DNA from: JAJPKK01 sp963824905
GTDB lineage: Bacteria; Pseudomonadota; Alphaproteobacteria; Rhizobiales; Xanthobacteraceae
DNA length: 64,000 nucleotides
Direction: 5' to 3'
NCBI GenBank assembly: GCA_963824905.1
Contig: CAWGRH010000001.1
Location: forward strand, 343,485 to 407,484
This document shows positions 15,846-25,158 of the stretch, piece after piece. Both the position numbers and the translations under genes were made by a program. The notes beneath the pieces were generated by a model. The model searched no databases and was not told where the DNA came from. It worked only from the letters and a program-made list of their open reading frames with translations. Positions within the stretch are counted from its first letter, which is position 1. Each line of letters starts with the position of its first letter.

Positions 15846-15954
15846 CGGCGCTCCGGCACGGGCACGCTGACGGGCGGCTTCCGGTGACCGTCTTCCTCCC
15901 CGGCGGGGAGGAGCAAGGCAATGCATTGCGTCCGATGAAGACAGGATTCTGACG

Positions 15955-16876
15955 ATGGCAAATATCTCCGCTCAGTTGGTCAAGGAACTCCGCGACAAGA
16001 CCGACGCCGGCATGATGGACTGCAAGGCGGCGCTCGTCGAAACCAATGGCGATCTCGCGACCGCGGTCGATTGGCTGCGCAAGAAGGGCCTGTCCAAGGC
16101 TGCCAAGAAGGCCGGCCGCGTCGCTGCGGAAGGCCTGATCGGCGTCGCTGTGGCCGGCAAAAAAGGTGTCGTCGTCGAGGTCAATTCGGAGACCGATTTC
16201 GTCGCCCGCAACGAGCAGTTCCAGGGCCTCGTGCGGATGATCGCCGGCATCGCGCTCGATACCGGACCCGACGTCGAGAAGATCAAGGCGGCGAAGGTCG
16301 GCAGCGTCACCGCGAACGATGCGATCAATTCGGCGATCGCGACCATCGGCGAGAACATGACGTTGCGCCGCGCCGCCGAGGTGGCGGTGTCGCAGGGCGC
16401 GGTCGGCAGCTACATGCACAACGCGGTCGGCGACGGGCTCGGCAAGATGGGCGTCATCGTCGGCCTCGAGTTCGTCGGGGCAGACCGACGAGCTCGTCGC
16501 GCTCGGGCGCCAGGTCGCGATGCACATCGCCGCCTCGAATCCGCAGGCGGTCGATCCGGCGGGTCTCGATCCGCAGGTCGTGGCGCGCGAGAAGGACATC
16601 CTCGCCGACAAGTTCCGCCAACAGGGGAAGGCCGAGGCGATGATCGCCAAGATCGTCGAGTCCGGCCTGAAAACCTTCTACAAGGAAGTCTGCCTGCTCG
16701 AGCAGCCCTACATCCACGCGCCCGACAAGACCGTCGCCCAGGCGCTCAAGGAGGCGGAGGGCAAGGTCGGCGGCCCGATCAAGGTGACCGCCTTCGTGCG
16801 CTACGCGCTCGGCGAAGGGATCGATCGCCCGGATGGAGACTTCGCGGCGGAGGTCGCGGCGGCCGCCGGGCACTGA
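15955..16876 (+). CDS. tsf: Elongation factor Ts (frameshift near 16471)
   Basis: EF-Ts recycles EF-Tu by exchanging GDP for GTP. The N-terminal UBA-like domain (LVKELRDKTDAGMMDCKAAL) and the core signature SETDFVARNEQFQGLV are in the first frame. At 16471 one extra base moves the reading: the protein resumes in the next frame with GQTDELVALGRQVAMHIAAS and runs through KTFYKEVCLLEQPYI to the TGA at 16876. Restored length is about 307 residues, normal for the family. In the original frame the reading stays open into pyrH, which would give a false EF-Ts/UMP-kinase fusion. Because tsf is essential, the frameshift is most probably a sequence error. Confidence 0.92.
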
Positions 16877-16926
16877 CGTTATCCAAGGGGCCCGCGAGGC
16901 GACCGGACGAGGGGAGAGGACGCGGC

Positions 16927-17643
16927 ATGGCCGTGCCAAAATACCGCCGCGTCATCGTCAAGCTCTCCGGCGAAGCGCTCGCCGGCCCTGAAGGGTTTGG
17001 TATCCATCAGCCGACCATCGACCGCTACGCCGCCGACATCGTCGCGGCGCGGGGTCTTGGTGTGACGATCGGCGTCGTGGTCGGCGGCGGCAACGTGCTG
17101 CGCGGCGTCGAGGTCGCAGCCCAGGGCGTCACGCGAACGACTGCCGACGCCATGGGCATGCTGGCGACGGTGATGAACGGTCTCGTGCTCGAAGCGGCGA
17201 TCGAGCGCGCAGGCGTGTCGGCGCGCGCGATGTCGGCACTTGCCATGCCCCAGGTCTGCGAGACTTACGAACGCCAGCGCGCGCTGCGTCACCTCGACGA
17301 GAACCGCGTGGTGATATTCGCCGGGGGCACCGGCAATCCGTTCTTCACGACCGACACGACCGCGGTGCTGCGCGCCGCCGAGATGCGCTGCGACGCGGTC
17401 CTCAAGGCGACCAATGTCGACGGTGTCTATACCGCCGATCCCAAGAAGGATCCGACCGCGAAGCGGTACGAGCACTTGACCCACCACGAAGCCTTCATGC
17501 GGGAACTGAAGGTCATGGACGCCACCGCGTTTGCCCTTGCTCGCGAAAACCGTATGCCTATCATAGTGTTCTCGATCCTCGAACCGGGCGCGATCACGGC
17601 GGTGCTGGGCGGAGCCGCGCGGGCGACCACCGTCGGCGTGTGA
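16927..17643 (+). CDS. pyrH: Uridylate kinase
   Basis: The 238-residue hexameric UMP kinase phosphorylates UMP to UDP in pyrimidine nucleotide synthesis. It shows the amino-acid-kinase N-terminus YRRVIVKLSGEALAG, the glycine-rich IGVVVGGGNVLRGVEV, the UMP site AGGTGNPFFTTDTTAVLRA, and LKATNVDGVYTADPKKDP. The ATG at 16927 is the standard start for the family. It sits 50 bases after tsf and 110 before frr in the usual alphaproteobacterial order, and is presumably cotranscribed with both. Confidence 0.96.
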   Translation: MAVPKYRRVIVKLSGEALAGPEGFGIHQPTIDRYAADIVAARGLGVTIGVVVGGGNVLRGVEVAAQGVTRTTADAMGMLATVMNGLVLEAAIERAGVSARAMSALAMPQVCETYERQRALRHLDENRVVIFAGGTGNPFFTTDTTAVLRAAEMRCDAVLKATNVDGVYTADPKKDPTAKRYEHLTHHEAFMRELKVMDATAFALARENRMPIIVFSILEPGAITAVLGGAARATTVGV

Positions 17644-17753
17644 TTGTCGGCGTACGAGGGTGCGGCGAGCGCCCGTCGGGCCTCGTCGGGAATGCGAACA
17701 AGAGCAACCGCGCCACCGGCTATGTGCCAGCGCGGATTCTCGGGAGACGCGTC

Positions 17754-18317
17754 ATGGCTACCGCGACCTACGATCTCAATGAAATCAAGCGCCGCATGCA
17801 CGGCGCCACCCAGGTGCTCAAGCAGGAGCTCGGCGGCCTGCGCACCGGCCGGGCCTCCGCCAACCTGCTCGAGCCGGTCCAGGTCGAGGCCTATGGCACT
17901 CACATGCCGCTCAGCCAGCTCGCCACCGTCAGCGTGCCGGAGCCGCGCCTGCTCAGCGTGCAGGTGTGGGACCGTTCGATGGTGCATGCGGTCGAGAAGG
18001 CGATCATCAATTCCAATCTCGGGCTGAGCCCGTCGACCGAAGGCCAGGTCCTGCGGCTGCGCATCCCCGAGCTCAACCAGGAGCGTCGCAAGGAGATGGT
18101 CAAGGTCGCGCACAAATATGCGGAGGCCGCGCGCGTCGCCGTGCGTCACGTCCGCCGCGACGCTCTCGATCTCCTGAAGAAGCTTGAAAAGGACGGGAAG
18201 GTCAGCGAAGACGACCACGAGCGCATGTCCGGCGAAGTGCAGAAGGCGACCGACCAGGTGATCGCCGAAGTCGATCAGTCGCTCGCGTCCAAGGAAAAAG
18301 AGATAATGACGATCTGA
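17754..18317 (+). CDS. frr: Ribosome recycling factor
   Basis: The 187-residue factor splits post-termination ribosomes together with EF-G. The sequence follows RRF throughout: LGGLRTGRASANLLEPVQVE, PLSQLATVSVPEPRLLSVQV, VEKAIINSNLGLSPSTEGQV, LRIPELNQERRKEMVKVAHK, and the helical end KATDQVIAEVDQSLASKEKE. The ATG at 17754 follows GGGAGA and gives the family's usual MATATYDLNEIKRRM type start. An open frame back to 17640 is leader sequence. It lies between pyrH and uppS. Confidence 0.96.
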   Translation: MATATYDLNEIKRRMHGATQVLKQELGGLRTGRASANLLEPVQVEAYGTHMPLSQLATVSVPEPRLLSVQVWDRSMVHAVEKAIINSNLGLSPSTEGQVLRLRIPELNQERRKEMVKVAHKYAEAARVAVRHVRRDALDLLKKLEKDGKVSEDDHERMSGEVQKATDQVIAEVDQSLASKEKEIMTI

Positions 18318-18344
18318 GTCGTCGAACTGCGACTGGAGAAACGG

Positions 18345-19104
18345 ATGCCCGAGATGGCGGTATCGCCGAGGAAGCCCCAATCGGGCTTCGAGCCGCTGCG
18401 CCACGTCGCCATCATCATGGACGGGAACGGGCGGTGGGCCGCCGAACGCGGGCTGCCGCGCGGGGAGGGCCACCGGCGCGGGGTCGAAGCATTGCGCCGC
18501 ACCGTCCGCGCCGTCGGCGATCTCGGGATCGAGATTCTGACGCTGTTCTCCTTCAGCTGCGGAGAACTGGTCGCGCCCGCCGGCGGAAATCCGCGATCTC
18601 ATGGGGTTGCTGCGCCGCTTCGTGCGCAACGACCTCGCCGAGCTTCATCGCAGCAACGTGCGGGTCCGTATCATCGGCGAGCGCGTCGGGCTTGCCGCCG
18701 ACATCGATCGGCTGCTCCAGGAGGCCGAGGATCTCACCCGCTCCAACACCGGGCTGCTCCTCGTCGTCGCCTTCAACTATGGCGGCCGGCAGGAGATCGC
18801 GCGCGCCGCCTGCCGCCTCGCCGAGCAGGTGGCGCGCGGCACGCTCGCGCCCTCCGAGATCACCGCGGATCTCATCGGGCGCCATCTCGACGCGCCGGAC
18901 GTGCCGGACCCCGACCTCATCATCCGCACCAGCGGCGAGCAGCGGCTCTCCAACTTCCTGATGTGGCAGTCCGCCTACAGTGAGCTCGTGTTCGTCCCGA
19001 CCTATTGGCCCGATTTCGATCGCGCCACGCTCGAGACGGCGATCGCCGAGTATTGGCGACGCGAGCGCCGGTTCGGCGGACTGGTGGCGCGAACCGGATC
19101 ATGA
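18345..19104 (+). CDS. uppS: Undecaprenyl diphosphate synthase (frameshift near 18559)
   Basis: This cis-prenyltransferase makes the C55 lipid carrier precursor for peptidoglycan and surface polysaccharides. The first frame has the catalytic VAIIMDGNGRWAAERGLPRG and LTLFSFS. Near 18559 an extra G breaks the expected S-S-E-N-W tract; the next frame then supplies ENWSRPPAEIRDLMGLLRRF, LLVVAFNYGGRQEIARAA, PDLIIRTSGEQRLSNFLMWQ and the end at 19104. Restored length is about 252 residues, normal for the family. The gene is essential in almost all bacteria, so the break is probably a sequence error. The start is preceded by GGAGAAACGG. Confidence 0.92.
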
Positions 19105-19108
19105 CGCC

Positions 19109-19963
19109 GTGACCGCGCCGGCGCCGGACCCGGCGCGAGCCAATTCCGCCGCGTCCGTCACGACACCGGGCGATCTGCGCAAGCGTGTCGCATCATCCGT
19201 GGTGATGGTGGTGCTCGCGATCGCAGCGACTGCGGTCGGCGGCTGGGCCTTCGTCCTGTTCTGGACGGCGGCCGCGGTCATCATCGCCTGGGAATGGATG
19301 TCGATCGTCACCGGCGACGCCAGGCTCCCGCTCGGGGCCGCCGTCGCCGCGCTTCTCGCTGCGGCGGCCGCGGCCGGATCCGGCCGCATCCTCATCGCCT
19401 TCGGCGCGCTAGCGGCGGGCGCGATCGCGGCGGCGGCGCTCGCTCCCGAGCGGCGCGGCTGGAGCGGCGCCGGCGTGCTCTATGCCGGCGTGCTGGTGCT
19501 CGCGCCGACACTGTTGCGCGAAGGCGCGCACGGCGCGGCCGCGATGTTCTTCCTGTTCGCAGTGGTGTGGGTGACCGACATCCTCGGCTATTTCGTCGGC
19601 CGTGCGGTCGGTGGGCCGCGGCTCGCGCTGCGCATCAGCCCCAAGAAGACGTGGGCGGGCGCGGTCGGCGGCGCGCTCGGCGCGGTCGTCGCGGGGATGG
19701 TTCTTGCCGCGCTGACGGGCTACTCGGTCGTCGGCGCGGGCCTCACGGCGTTCGCTCTGTCGCTGGTGTCGCAAGGCGGCGATCTCTTCGAGTCCGCGAT
19801 CAAGCGACGCTTCGGCGTCAAGGATGCAAGTCACGTCATTCCCGGCCACGGCGGCCTGATGGATCGCCTGGACGGTTTCATTGCCGCGGCAGGCGTGGCA
19901 GTGTTGATCGGTATCGTGCGCGCCGGGTCTCCTGAAGCGGCGCAGGGGCTGCTGCTGTGGTGA
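19109..19963 (+). CDS. cdsA: Phosphatidate cytidylyltransferase (GTG start)
   Basis: The 284-residue polytopic membrane enzyme makes CDP-diacylglycerol from CTP and phosphatidate. The diagnostic C-terminal signature is present: SAIKRRFGVKDASHVIPGHG followed by GLMDRLDGF. Several hydrophobic helices precede it, including FVLFWTAAAVIIAWEW and MFFLFAVVWVTDILGYFVGR. The GTG at 19109 was chosen because it lies just after the uppS stop (TGA 19102-19104) and opens a short polar N-terminus before DLRKRVASSVVMVVL. It is translationally close to uppS, and dxr follows 4 bases after its stop. Confidence 0.94.
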   Translation: MTAPAPDPARANSAASVTTPGDLRKRVASSVVMVVLAIAATAVGGWAFVLFWTAAAVIIAWEWMSIVTGDARLPLGAAVAALLAAAAAAGSGRILIAFGALAAGAIAAAALAPERRGWSGAGVLYAGVLVLAPTLLREGAHGAAAMFFLFAVVWVTDILGYFVGRAVGGPRLALRISPKKTWAGAVGGALGAVVAGMVLAALTGYSVVGAGLTAFALSLVSQGGDLFESAIKRRFGVKDASHVIPGHGGLMDRLDGFIAAAGVAVLIGIVRAGSPEAAQGLLLW

Positions 19964-19967
19964 ACCG

Positions 19968-21191
19968 ATGACCGGTGTTCCGCTCGATAGAACGCAAGCC
20001 ATGCCGCACAACGGCGTGCTGTCGATGACGGTGCTCGGCGCCACCGGATCGATCGGGACGAGCACGCTCGATCTCGTCCGCAGGAATCGCGAGCGTTTCC
20101 GCGTCGAGGCCGTCACCGCGCAGAAGAACGCCGCGGCGCTCGCCGGTCTCGCGCGCGAATGCGGCGCGCGCCTCGCGGTGGTCGGCGACTCCGGCTCCTA
20201 TGGCGAGCTCAAGGAGGCGCTCGCCGGTTCGGGCATCGAGGCTGCGGCGGGCGAGGATGCGATCGTCGAGGCGGCGAGCCGTCCGGCGCAATGGGTGATG
20301 GCCGCAATCACCGGTGCCGCCGGGTTGCGTCCGACACTCACCGCGCTGGAGCGCGGCGCCACCATCGCGCTCGCCAACAAGGAATGCCTCGTCTGTGCCG
20401 GCGCGCTGTTCATGCGGCGCGCCCATGAAACCGGTGCCCTCGTGCTGCCGGTCGACTCCGAGCACAACGCGATTTTTCAGGCCCTCTCGGCCGGCTCGCG
20501 CGACGAGGTGAGCCGCATCGTGCTCACGGCATCCGGCGGCCCGTTCCGCACCCACACGCTGGAGAAGATGCGCGCCGCCACCGTGCAGGAGGCGCTGCGC
20601 CATCCCAACTGGACGATGGGCGCCAAGATCACGATCAATTCCGCGACCATGATGAACAAGGGGCTGGAACTGATCGAGGCGCACTATCTGTTCGGCTTTC
20701 CCTCCGAGCAGATCGATATCATCGTTCATCCGCAGTCCGTCGTTCACGGCATTGTCGAGTATCGCGATGGCTCCCTGATCGCCCAGCTCGGTCCGCCGGA
20801 CATGCGGGTGCCGATCGCGAACTGCCTCGCCTGGCCCACCCGCATGACGGGCGCCGCCCGCCTCGATTTCGCGCATATGTCGAACCTGACGTTCGAGCCG
20901 CCCGACCCGGTGCGGTTTCCGGCGCTCGCACTTGCCCGTCAGGCGTTGCAATCCGGCAACGGCGAACCGACCGTGCTCAATGCCGCGAACGAGATTGCGG
21001 TGCACGAGTTCATCGGCGGTCGTCTTGGTTTCGCCGGAATTGCCGCGCTCGTTGAGGCAACCATCGATGCGGCTGGGGGGAAGGGCATCATGCGGGAGCC
21101 CGAAAGCGTCGATGACGCCATTTCCGTTGACCATAATTCGAGACAATTAGCGCGTTCCCTCTTGCCGGAAATCGCCGTAAAAGCGTTTTAA
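19968..21191 (+). CDS. dxr: 1-deoxy-D-xylulose 5-phosphate reductoisomerase
   Basis: The 407-residue enzyme commits DXP to the MEP isoprenoid pathway using NADPH. Motifs are MTVLGATGSIGTSTLDLVRR (dinucleotide binding, about residues 20-39), TIALANKECLVCAGALFM, the metal/substrate site VLPVDSEHNAIFQ, and ASGGPFRTHTLEKM. The C-terminal VLNAANEIAVHEFIGG is standard. The start at 19968 lies 4 bases after cdsA. An internal ATG 12 codons on is possible. Its product feeds uppS, encoded two genes upstream, so this run supplies the undecaprenyl precursor. Confidence 0.96.
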   Translation: MTGVPLDRTQAMPHNGVLSMTVLGATGSIGTSTLDLVRRNRERFRVEAVTAQKNAAALAGLARECGARLAVVGDSGSYGELKEALAGSGIEAAAGEDAIVEAASRPAQWVMAAITGAAGLRPTLTALERGATIALANKECLVCAGALFMRRAHETGALVLPVDSEHNAIFQALSAGSRDEVSRIVLTASGGPFRTHTLEKMRAATVQEALRHPNWTMGAKITINSATMMNKGLELIEAHYLFGFPSEQIDIIVHPQSVVHGIVEYRDGSLIAQLGPPDMRVPIANCLAWPTRMTGAARLDFAHMSNLTFEPPDPVRFPALALARQALQSGNGEPTVLNAANEIAVHEFIGGRLGFAGIAALVEATIDAAGGKGIMREPESVDDAISVDHNSRQLARSLLPEIAVKAF

Positions 21192-21229
21192 TAAACCTTT
21201 AGGGTGTCTCCGCCCCAAGCCGTGAGGCC

Positions 21230-22357
21230 ATGATGAGCACTACCGCCTTTACCTCTCTCGCCGCGCTCGTCGGAAACTACACGGGGTGGATCGTTCCGTT
21301 CCTGTTCACGCTTACGGTCATCGTTTTCTTTCATGAGCTCGGCCACTTCCTGGTGGCCCGCTGGTGCGGCATCAGGGTGCTGGTGTTCTCGCTCGGCTTC
21401 GGGCCGGAGATCGCCGGCTTCACCGATCGTTTGGGCACGCGGTGGAAGCTTTCCGCGATCCCGCTCGGCGGCTACGTCAAATTTTTCGGCGACGAGAACG
21501 AGGCGAGCGTGCCCGATCCGGCGACGCTCGCCGCGATGTCGGAGGAAGAGCGCAAGCAGAGCTTCTTCGGCCAATCGGTGGGCCGCCGCGCCGCCGTCGT
21601 GGTCGCCGGCCCGCTCACCAATTTCATCCTGGCGATCGTGCTTTTTGCCGCAGTCTTCATGGTTGTCGGCAAGCAGATTGCGGTCCCGCGGGTGTCTGCG
21701 GTGGAGGCGGGAAGCCCCGCCGCCACGGCCGGCTTCCAGCCGGGCGATCTCGTCACCGCGATCGATGGTCGCAAGATCGATAACTTCGTCGACATGCAGC
21801 GCGTCGTCGGCTTCGCAGGCGGTCACCCGCTGACCATCGTGGTCGATCGGGGCGGTGTTCCGATCACCTTGACCGCGACGCCCGAGTTGAGAGGCGGACG
21901 CGGCATCCTCGGGGTGACACGCTCGAATCAGCCCGGTGACGTCAGGGTCGAATCGGTTAGCCCGCTCGACGCCGTGAAGCTCGGGGTCGACAAGACCTGG
22001 TTCATCGTCGACACCACGCTCTCCTACATCCGCGACGTTTTCGTCGGCCGCCAATCGGCTGACCAGATCGGCGGACCGATCGGCATCGCCCGCATTTCCG
22101 GCCAGGTGGCCGAGCTAGGATGGGGCGCGCTGATCGATTTTATAGGGGTGATATCGGTTTCGATCGGTCTTCTGAACCTGTTCCCGGTGCCGCTTCTCGA
22201 TGGCGGGCACCTTCTGTTCTATCTGATCGAGGCGGTGCGAGGTCGACCGCTCTCGGAACGCGCCCAAGAGGTCGGGTTCCGGATCGGCCTTGCAATAGTC
22301 GTAATGTTGATGATTTTTGCCACGGTGAACGACATCCTGCACTTGCGGGCGTCGTAG
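21230..22357 (+). CDS. rseP: Site-2 intramembrane zinc metalloprotease RseP
   Basis: The 375-residue inner-membrane protease cleaves transmembrane anti-sigma factors and leftover signal peptides. The zinc site FHELGHFLVARW (HExxH, around residue 35) lies in the first membrane segment. A PDZ domain spans about residues 120-200 (VEAGSPAATAGFQPGDLVTA), and the third zinc ligand lies in LLNLFPVPLLDGGHLLFYL. Two close ATG codons (21230 and 21233) could serve as start. It precedes bamA by about 145 bases, the classical dxr-rseP-bamA envelope arrangement. Confidence 0.95.
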   Translation: MMSTTAFTSLAALVGNYTGWIVPFLFTLTVIVFFHELGHFLVARWCGIRVLVFSLGFGPEIAGFTDRLGTRWKLSAIPLGGYVKFFGDENEASVPDPATLAAMSEEERKQSFFGQSVGRRAAVVVAGPLTNFILAIVLFAAVFMVVGKQIAVPRVSAVEAGSPAATAGFQPGDLVTAIDGRKIDNFVDMQRVVGFAGGHPLTIVVDRGGVPITLTATPELRGGRGILGVTRSNQPGDVRVESVSPLDAVKLGVDKTWFIVDTTLSYIRDVFVGRQSADQIGGPIGIARISGQVAELGWGALIDFIGVISVSIGLLNLFPVPLLDGGHLLFYLIEAVRGRPLSERAQEVGFRIGLAIVVMLMIFATVNDILHLRAS

Positions 22358-22503
22358 ATGTAACTGGGGGGTTACGTCTCGCCGCCAAATCGGAACGGAA
22401 GGGGCTTCAAGGGTTGCCGGCAGGGCGGAAGTCGTTACAAGGCGTTTGGGGGGTCCGGACCTGAGGGGCGAGCAGGGCCGGTTGTTGGGGTTCATTTGGG
22501 GGA

Positions 22504-24990
22504 ATGAGCGTGCAGGTGTTGCGGGGGATTGGGGTCGCAGCTGCCCTGTTTGGCGTGCTGATCTTCGGTTCGATCGTGGGGACGATCGTGACTGCGGATG
22601 TTGCCGTCGCACAAACGCTGCGCATCGATGTCGAAGGTAACCGCCGTGTCGAGGCGGATACAATTCGCTCTTATTTCCGCGTCGCTCCCGGCGAGCGGTT
22701 GGACACAGGCAAGATCGACGCCGCCCTCAAGGGGCTCTATGCGACCGGCCTGTTCCAGGACGTGCGGATCACGCCCGGGCCGAATCGGATTCTGGTGACG
22801 GTGGTCGAAAATGCCGTCATCAATCGCGTCGCGTTCGAGGGCAACAAGAAGGCCAAGGACGAGCAGCTCTCCTCGGAAGTTCAATCGAAGCCGCGCGGCA
22901 CCTTCTCGCGCGCGCTCGTGCAGTCGGACGTGCAGCGCATCGTCGAGGTCTACCAGCGCTCGGGCCGCTACGACGTGAGCGTGACGCCCAAGATCGTCGA
23001 GTTGCCGAACGGCCGCGTCGACCTCATCTTCGAGATCAACGAGGGCGGCAAAACCGGCGTCGCCAAGATCATATTCGTCGGCAACAATCACTTCTCGGAC
23101 CAGCGTCTCAAGGACGTCATCAAGACCGGCGAGACCAACTGGCTGAGCTTCCTCAAGTCGAACGACATCTACGATCCCGACCGCGTCGAGGTCGATCGCG
23201 ACCTGCTGCGGCGGCATTATCTCAAATACGGCTTCGTCGACGTGCGCATCGTCGCCGCGACCGGTGAATACGATCCGAACGCCAAGGGCTTCATCATCAG
23301 CTTCGTCATCGAGGAAGGCGACCAGTACCGTTTCGGCAAGGTCGATATCCGCTCGAACATTCCGGATGTGCCGTCCGAGTCGCTTCGTCCGCTGCTGCGG
23401 GCCGAGCCGGGGCGCATCTACAATGCCGACGCCGTCGAGAAGTCGGCCGAGCTCGTCACCGTCGAGGTGGCGAAGCGCGGCTATCCCTTCGCCGCCGCGC
23501 GTCCCAAAGGCGACCGCTTTCCCGACCAGAAAATGGTCAACGTGCTTTTCGTCATCGAGGAAGGTCCGCACGTCTACATCGAGCGGATCAACCTGCGCGG
23601 CAATACCCGCACCCGCGACTACGTGGTCCGGCGCGAATTCGATATCGTCGAAGGCGATCCCTACAATCGTGCGCTGGTCGACCGCGCCGAACGCCGACTC
23701 AAGGGCCTCGGATATTTCAAGACCGTCAAGATCACGACCGAGCCCGGTTCGGCGCCCGACCGAATCATCATCAATGTCGACCTCGAGGAGCAGTCGACCG
23801 GCGAATTCTCCGTCGCTGGCGGCTATTCCACCTCGGACGGCGCCATTGCCGAAGTCTCGGTGGGCGAGCGAAATCTGCTCGGCACCGGCCGGGTGGCCAA
23901 GGCGTCGGTGCAATACGGACAGCGCTCGCGCGGCTTCGATCTGTCGTTCATCGAGCCTTACATTCTCGATACGCGCCTCGCGCTCGGCTTCGACTTGTTC
24001 GCCAAGCAGCAGACATCGAGCCAGTACACCACCTATCTCACGAGGACGATCGGCGGCGACATCAAGACCGGCATTCCGATCACCGAGAACATCTCGACGC
24101 AGCTGCGATACACGATCTACCAGCAGGAGATCACGCTGCCGTCGTATCTCGACAACTGTAACAACCTCTCTCCGAACTTCATCAATACGTTCCCGACCCC
24201 GTCGGCATTCGCCAGCGGCGACTTCATCGCGGCCTGGCTGGCGGCGGGCTCGCCGTCGCAGACCAACTGTTATCAGGACGGCGAAGCGTCGCTCGCGGTG
24301 CGCAAGGAACTCGCGGCCGGCCCGGTGATCGCGTCGGCGGTGGGCTACACGCTCGCCTACAACACACTCGATAACGGCCGGGCACCGACCCAGGGCGTGC
24401 TCGTCGAGTTCAAGCAGGACCTCGCTGGCGTCGGCGGCGACGTGCATAACCTCAAGTCGACCATCGACGCCCGCATGTACAATGAAATCCTCCCCGACGT
24501 CGTCGGCGTGTTGCGCGGGCAGGCCGGCTATGCGGTCGGCTTCGACGGCTCGATCCGCATGCTCGACGAGTTCCAGTCGGGCCCGTCGCTGGTGCGCGGC
24601 TTCCAGCCGGCCGGCTTCGGTCCGCGCGATATCAGCCAGATCGTCTACGGCTACGGCGGGACTCAGGACGCGCTCGGCGGCTCGCTCTATTGGGCGGCCT
24701 CGCTCGAATTCCAGACGCCCATGCCGCTGATGCCGAAGGACTTCGGCATGAAGCTCGCCCTGTTCGCCGACGCCGGCCTGCTGTGGGACTATCAGGGCCC
24801 GACCTACTGGAACGTGACCGGCGAGTCCCTGCTGCTCAACGAATCCCAGATCGTGCGCTCCTCGGTCGGCGCCGGTCTCATCTGGGATTCGCCGTTCGGT
24901 CCGCTGCGCTTCGACCTCGCCTACGCCCTGACCAAGGGGCCGTATGACAGGACGCAGCTCTTCCGGTTCGGCGGCGGTACCAGGTTCTGA
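22504..24990 (+). CDS. bamA: Outer membrane protein assembly factor BamA
   Basis: The 828-residue Omp85 protein inserts beta-barrels into the outer membrane. A signal segment (GVAAALFGVLIFGSIVG up to VAQ) is followed by five POTRA repeats over about residues 35-430, with recurrent GLYATGLFQDV- and YLKYGFVDVRI-type cores, and a C-terminal 16-strand barrel from about 440. The barrel has the conserved VRGFQPAGFGPRDIS-type loop (residues about 698-712) and ends with aromatic RTQLFRFGGGTRF, a proper barrel C-terminus. The ATG at 22504 follows GGGGGA. It belongs with rseP upstream and the lipid A genes downstream as an envelope biogenesis block. Confidence 0.95.
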   Translation: MSVQVLRGIGVAAALFGVLIFGSIVGTIVTADVAVAQTLRIDVEGNRRVEADTIRSYFRVAPGERLDTGKIDAALKGLYATGLFQDVRITPGPNRILVTVVENAVINRVAFEGNKKAKDEQLSSEVQSKPRGTFSRALVQSDVQRIVEVYQRSGRYDVSVTPKIVELPNGRVDLIFEINEGGKTGVAKIIFVGNNHFSDQRLKDVIKTGETNWLSFLKSNDIYDPDRVEVDRDLLRRHYLKYGFVDVRIVAATGEYDPNAKGFIISFVIEEGDQYRFGKVDIRSNIPDVPSESLRPLLRAEPGRIYNADAVEKSAELVTVEVAKRGYPFAAARPKGDRFPDQKMVNVLFVIEEGPHVYIERINLRGNTRTRDYVVRREFDIVEGDPYNRALVDRAERRLKGLGYFKTVKITTEPGSAPDRIIINVDLEEQSTGEFSVAGGYSTSDGAIAEVSVGERNLLGTGRVAKASVQYGQRSRGFDLSFIEPYILDTRLALGFDLFAKQQTSSQYTTYLTRTIGGDIKTGIPITENISTQLRYTIYQQEITLPSYLDNCNNLSPNFINTFPTPSAFASGDFIAAWLAAGSPSQTNCYQDGEASLAVRKELAAGPVIASAVGYTLAYNTLDNGRAPTQGVLVEFKQDLAGVGGDVHNLKSTIDARMYNEILPDVVGVLRGQAGYAVGFDGSIRMLDEFQSGPSLVRGFQPAGFGPRDISQIVYGYGGTQDALGGSLYWAASLEFQTPMPLMPKDFGMKLALFADAGLLWDYQGPTYWNVTGESLLLNESQIVRSSVGAGLIWDSPFGPLRFDLAYALTKGPYDRTQLFRFGGGTRF

Positions 24991-24993
24991 TCT

Positions 24994-25019
24994 CCGAAGC
25001 GGCGCCTGCGCCGCTTCGG
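24994..25019. repeat. Perfect hairpin downstream of bamA
   Basis: CCGAAGCGGCG and CGCCGCTTCGG form an 11-bp perfect stem with a 4-base CCTG loop, starting four bases after the bamA stop. There is no T-run, so it may stabilise the bamA mRNA 3' end or attenuate read-through into lpxD rather than act as a simple terminator. Confidence 0.75.
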
Positions 25020-25158
25020 CGACACCGGCGCACTCGGGCGGCCCGCGCCCGGCGGCGTGATTGGATTACGGCACGCTCTTGGGGTATTCATTTCGCGCCG
25101 CAGCGGTCGGGGACGTCCGTGGCGGCGGCCGTGAATGTTGCGCATAAGCACGGGTGGG

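Noticed and set aside
15955..17643. Apparent EF-Ts/UMP kinase fusion of 562 residues
   Set aside because: After 16471 the frame leaves EF-Ts for arginine-rich nonsense before meeting pyrH. EF-Ts continues in the adjacent frame to its own stop at 16876, so the fusion is a frameshift artefact.
22492..24447. 651-codon minus-strand frame opposite bamA
   Set aside because: Its length results only from GC-biased codon positions in bamA. There is no recognisable domain.
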